Positions 59,917 through 64,000 of a stretch of 64,000 nucleotides of DNA are shown here, in pieces. The notes under the pieces are model-generated. The model was not told the DNA's origin. It saw only the letters and a list, made by a program, of their open reading frames with translations, and searched no databases. Source of the stretch: Adenophora triphylla var. japonica (taxonomy: Eukaryota; Streptophyta; Magnoliopsida; Asterales; Campanulaceae); the NCBI GenBank assembly GCA_022495995.1, contig JAFEMH010007002.1, forward strand, positions 1-64,000, written 5' to 3'. Each line of letters begins with the position of its first letter. The stretch's first letter is position 1. A program made the translations under genes and the position numbers.

Positions 59917-60671
59917 GGGGGAAAATATCAAAAAAAACCCTTTAAAAAATTTTCATATCCAAAAAGTTCTAAAAATAATTATTCAATCTAAAAAGTCATA
60001 AAATTAAATTTTCAAAACCAAAAAGTCCAAAAATTAACTATTTAACGAATGTCGTTATGCTTGAAACTTTTATAAAGATGAAAATTTGTTTTATAAGAAT
60101 AGTGAGTTGTTAGCTGCGCTTCTGAATCTTATATTGCAAGGCTTTATTATATTTAGAAATAATAAAAACATAATAATTAAAAAAATATTATTATAAAAAG
60201 TAAAATAATAAGATAAATTCTTAATCCCATGTACAATAATAATTAGAAAAGCAATTACATTGTCTTATTAAATTTAATTGTTATAAATTATAATTATAAA
60301 AATTTAAAATATATAATTATAGTAATCATGAATTATTTTCCCTATATCATCACTATCAACATTATTTTAAATTATTACTTACTTTTTTTTTACAATTATA
60401 TTAATAATAATAGTAATATAATTATTTGTGAATTATTATTACTATTATTATTCAAGATGTATTAATTTTATTTTTGTAAAACTCATAATTGAAAAGAAAA
60501 TCAAGTTTTCATCATTTTAAATTATTAAATTAATGAATCAGTTAAATCGTTAAATTTTGAACTTTTTGATATTGAAAATCTAGTTTCAGGTTTTTTTTTT
60601 TTTATAGAATAATTATTTGTAGGGTATTTTGAATTTGAATTTTTTAAAATGGACTTTTTGGTATTTTTCCC
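59917..60671. mobile_element. probable Mutator-type MITE with ~130-bp inverted repeats
   Basis: The left arm (GGGGGAAAATATCAAAAA at 59917, to about 60045) pairs with the inverse of 60540-60671, where AAAAAGTCC blocks recur in the same order. Flanking nine bases match 7 of 9 (AATTTTTTA and ATCTTTTTA). AT-rich interior without coding. Confidence 0.6.
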
Positions 60672-61968
60672 ATCTTTTTAATAGAAATGTTTTCTTTACC
60701 TTAGTGGGATGAGTCTCCAACTCTCCATCAGTCACATAAGGGCTCATTTTTGGCTTTGTTAGTTCTTTTTTTTTTTTTTTTTTAATTTTTTAAATTTTAT
60801 AGTGCGACGACCTCAAATTATTTTGAGATTAAAAATTTATTATTGCTGTTGTTATTGGTTAAAAAAAAGTGTCAGTCAAAAAGTTAAGCTAACCATTGTC
60901 TTTATTTAAAAGTTAAATAAAAAGCACGGGAAATAATGGAGGAATCCTCTTTTGTTTGCGATATCAACCCTCTATTTTTTCTTTATATTTAGAATCTCCT
61001 TTCAAATCGAAATTCCACTATTTATATTATTATTTTTTTATTTTTATTTTTTTGCATAAGTTGCTTTGACGTTAGCTCCTCCGATTAAAGCCGCTCAAAT
61101 CATTTCCTCCCTTTTTTTTTAACCAAACGACACATAATTGCATTAATAAAATATAATAAGACGGCACTCCACAACTGTCGGGGACTCTTCTAAAATATAA
61201 TGATTGCAATTAAGATTTACGCATATATAATGATTGCAATTAAGATTTACGCATAAATAGCCTAGCACATCTCGAGTAGCTATGGTTAAATCCAATGTCC
61301 TCGGGAACTATAACTTGTGATAGCTAAATGCCTCTCCAAATAAAATTTGGACACAACTCAATATAGGCTTTTAGTAAACCCTCGAATAGTAAGAAATTGG
61401 CTTTGAAAACAAGACAAAGTGATGCATTTGAGTCGACAATGAAATGAATGCGCAATCAAACATCTCAAGTATTGGACCAAGAAAAAACATTAATATAATT
61501 CTAAGATTCTCATACTGAGAAATGGAAGAAGATGAGGAAATGGAAGAAAATAAAAACAAATGATAACAACAAAAAACAAATATAGAAATTAATTCCTAAT
61601 TTTTCATTTATTAATTAAAAATTTGACAATTAATAAATGCAAAATTGAAATTTTACAAATCAATCAAACAAAAAAAAAAGGAGAAATGGAAGAAAATAAA
61701 AGCAATGAAATACTGAGACAAAACTTGATGATGGCAACATAATCCCAAAGCCCGCGGACTGCCCGTCTGAAGCCTTACCCATTTCTCTTATGTGCCAACC
61801 CAGCCTGCGGGTTATGAGTCGGGCTTGGACTGTCGGCCTGGGTTGGCGCGTAATCCACCGATCCGACCCTTCTTTATTTTGCAATTTTCAATGCAAATGG
61901 CGTCCCTGAAATTATAGTCCCAGACGTATTTCTGTTATTTTATTGTGATTTATCTTAAGAAAAATGAA
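60672..61968. other. AT-rich intergenic DNA with a 30-bp duplication
   Basis: No gene. A perfect 30-bp tandem duplication is at 61196-61255. A GC-rich patch at 61745-61870 (GCCCGCGGACTGCCCG...) resembles subterminal DNA of hAT MITEs, but no ends were found. Confidence 0.45.
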
Positions 61969-62194
61969 TTTCTAAAAGAGGTGGTCTCCCGTGAGAATAA
62001 GTGGATCCGTCTTATGCATGAGACGGGTCGACTCATGACCCTGAGGCATGATCCGCCACGTGACAGCCTCTTATAAGGCCAATTTTTTTTTTCTCCAGGA
62101 CCCATGGGTCCGACCCTGACACGTGGCAGCCTCTCATATGCCCAATTTTTAATTTTATTTTTTTTGCTTTTTGCTTTTTTTTTTAGTTTTTATA

Positions 62195-62425
62195 CTCCCT
62201 CCGTCCCTAAATGTTTGTCCCATTTCCCCTTTTCCTTTGTCCCAAAAAGTTAGTCTCATTTCCAAAATTAAAGCTTCAAAATCACTAAATTTTCAAAACT
62301 TGTAACATTTATATTATCAATAATTTTCAAAGCGTTCGTAAAAATAACTAAAATTAAAGCTTCAAAATCACTAAATTAAAATGTTTGAAAAGTCAAATGA
62401 GACAAACATTTAGGGACGGAGGGAG
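62195..62425. mobile_element. Stowaway/mariner-type MITE
   Basis: 231 bp, inverted repeats of at least 20 bp beginning CTCCCTCCGTCCCTAAATG, TA target copies at 62193-62194 and 62426-62427. It lies in the fold-back element. Confidence 0.95.
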
Positions 62426-62976
62426 TATTATTTTTTCGGCTTTTCAGTGGTTTAGAAAAAGTAATAGTTACCATCTCTTAATATAATGACTGTATACATA
62501 TAAAGTAACATTGTTTATAAGTAAACGTAATACCTGTTTTAAAAAAACAAAAGCTCGTTTTCACCCAATTTTTTAAATGTAATACAAACTATATGTATTA
62601 TATTTGAAATGCAATAACTTATGTATATGATTGTAATAGTTTATACAAGTAAATGTAACACTTTGATAGATGAAATTGTAACATATTTCTATAGATAATA
62701 TAATACTTTTACATGTATTATGATAAATTTGAACTCATTGTAATTTATTGTTTGAAAACATATATATATCTATACATATGTTTTACAATTATGTACAAAT
62801 ACTATTACATATAAATAACACGTTTGTTACATATTAGTTATAATAAGTATTACTTTTGCCAAACGAAGAAAACATAGGGAAAAACACTATTACTTTTCTG
62901 TATATACTTGTATTACTTTAATGTATACAAACTATTACTTTATATGCATACAATTATTACATTATGTTATAGTAAC

Positions 62977-63568
62977 CAGTGTTCTAAAAATCGGGCTAGG
63001 TGGCCGCCTAGGCGGGGCCTAGGCGCTAGGCGGGGCCCAGGCGCCACGACTTTTCTCTAGGCGGTCAATTAGGCGTTAGGCGGTCTAGGCGGTCCTAGGC
63101 GGTCCTAGGCGTTCTAGGCGGTCTAGGCGGACCAGGCGGTCTGGGCGGATTTAGGTGGGCCTAGGCGGATTTAGGCGGGCCTAGGCGGATCTAGGCGGGC
63201 CTAGGCGGTCTAAGTAATATTTTTTTTTTTTTTAATTTTTTTAATTTTTTTTTAATTTTTTTTTACCCTTAAATGACGTCGTTTTATAAGGATTGAAAAT
63301 AAAAACAAATAATACATGGTTGAATTTGACTTAACCTTAGTTTATGTTGTGGATGATGGAATACATTTATAATTTTCATATGCTCTATAACCTTGTGTCA
63401 AAATTCTAGGCCCTGCCTATGGAATATATATTTGAATTTGTCACTATGTATTATGTATGGACAGAAACTATGGAATATATATAAAATTCGCGGTCCCGCC
63501 TAGGCCCCGCCTCGGCGCTAGGCCCGGCCTCGCCGCCTAGGAGCCGCCTAGCGATTTTTAGAACCTTG
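62977..63568. mobile_element. hAT-type MITE with TAGGCGG repeats
   Basis: 592 bp with perfect 8-bp target duplication ATAGTAAC (62969-62976 and 63569-63576). Ends CAGTGTTCTAAAAATCG and the inverse of CAAGGTTCTAAAAATCGC. The left subterminal region (63000-63210) is packed with TAGGCGG(T/A/G)C heptamer-like repeats and the right (63490-63550) with the inverse. No coding. A separate hAT family from the one at 21638-26076, judging by the ends. Confidence 0.95.
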
Positions 63569-63874
63569 ATAGTAACTATTACTTTTCACAAACCAAAAAA
63601 AAAAAAACAAAATTTAAAAATTAAAAATTTTTTTTTTGGCCTATGAGAGGCTGCCACATGTCAGGGTCGGACCCATGGGTCCTGGAGCAATTTTTTTTTG
63701 GGCGGATCATGGATCCGACCCGTCTCTTGGGCCTATGAGAGACTGCCACGTGTCAGGGTCGGACCCATGGGTCCTGGAGCAATTTTTTTTTTGGCGGGTC
63801 ATGGATCTGACCCGTCTCATGGATGAGACGGGTATTCTTGTTCTCATATAAGTCTTTGTCTTTCTAAAATAATA

Positions 63875-64000
63875 CTCCCTCCGTCCCAAAATGTTTGTCT
63901 CATTTGACTTTTTTTGTTGAACTTTGATGACAAATATATGACAATTTAATTATGTTCATGAAATTCTAAAAATTCCTATTGATTCACCATTAATAATATT
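63875..64000. mobile_element. Stowaway/mariner-type MITE, cut by window end
   Basis: Starts CTCCCTCCGTCCCAAAATG after TA at 63873-63874, six bases from the target duplication of the fold-back element. The right end lies outside the window. Confidence 0.75.

Larger units (their letters stand above)
61978..63860. mobile_element. fold-back Mutator-like element with two nested MITEs
   Basis: Perfect 9-bp target duplication TTTCTAAAA at 61969-61977 and 63861-63869, the length typical of Mutator. The arms (61978-62150 and about 63630-63860) are inverted copies, including TGAGAA(T/C)AAG, ATGAGACGGGTC and the palindrome GGACCCATGGGTCC. The right arm contains an internal ~100-bp tandem copy. No transposase. 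It is interrupted by MITEs at 62195-62425 and 62977-63568; without them it is about 1.05 kb. Confidence 0.88.

Noticed and set aside
61660..61884. 74-codon minus-strand frame
   Set aside because: No family resemblance, ends in AT-rich DNA, in a GC-rich patch that looks like MITE subterminal sequence.

Overview
This window is plant nuclear DNA, almost certainly from a eudicot, and it is essentially all transposable elements. I found no host protein-coding gene, rRNA or tRNA gene. The plant assignment rests on Tat/Ogre-type and chromovirus-like Ty3/gypsy elements, Ty1/copia elements primed by initiator-Met tRNA, a BED-finger hAT transposase with plant-type GT-AG introns, Helitron ends, and several CTCCCTCCGTCCC mariner/Stowaway-like MITEs. 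I cannot name the species. Every LTR element whose direction can be read (seven of them) lies on the minus strand.

Layout, left to right. (1) 1-13412: a large Tat-lineage Ty3/gypsy element with gag, protease, RT, two RNase H domains and integrase on the minus strand. It also has a spliced antisense ORF with the 'putative gypsy type transposon' domain on the plus strand, and a striking tandem array of stem-loop modules between integrase and that ORF. (2) 14930-18584: the LTR, primer site and gag start of an old Ty1/copia element, split by (3) 15659-18368, a compact gag-protease-only copia element with 5-bp target duplications. (4) 18596-42926: a non-autonomous Helitron made of ~670-bp tandem repeats. 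It is split by (5) 20728-41271, an Ogre-like gag-only element, which is itself split by (6) a nearly intact hAT transposon (21638-26076, inside its left LTR) and (7) 31026-39374, a gag-only Ty3/gypsy element with ~2.7-kb LTRs. (8) 43724-55985: a 5'-truncated copia element whose reverse transcriptase is interrupted by (9) 45117-53757, a second member of the ~2.7-kb-LTR family with an intact 424-aa gag. (10) 55986-64000: AT-rich remnants, a 7-bp minisatellite, an LTR-like fragment, a probable Mutator-type MITE, and a fold-back Mutator-like element (61978-63860, 9-bp duplication). That fold-back element hosts a mariner-type MITE and a hAT-type MITE with a perfect 8-bp duplication.

How the pieces work together: four gag-bearing elements from three lineages (copia, Ogre-like, and chromovirus-like twice) have lost reverse transcriptase and integrase but kept LTRs, primer sites, polypurine tracts and gag. 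They would need pol from relatives. In the same elements the LTR carries CG-rich, dyad-symmetric motifs in pairs about 19-22 bp apart, upstream of the TATA box. The copia and ~2.7-kb-LTR families even share one core (GCGGTCGCC and variants). This shared architecture, and the stem-loop array of the Tat element, are the signals I would follow first. Many frameshifts and repeat-unit differences are homopolymer-length changes in GC-rich stretches, so some 'broken' reading frames may be consensus errors.
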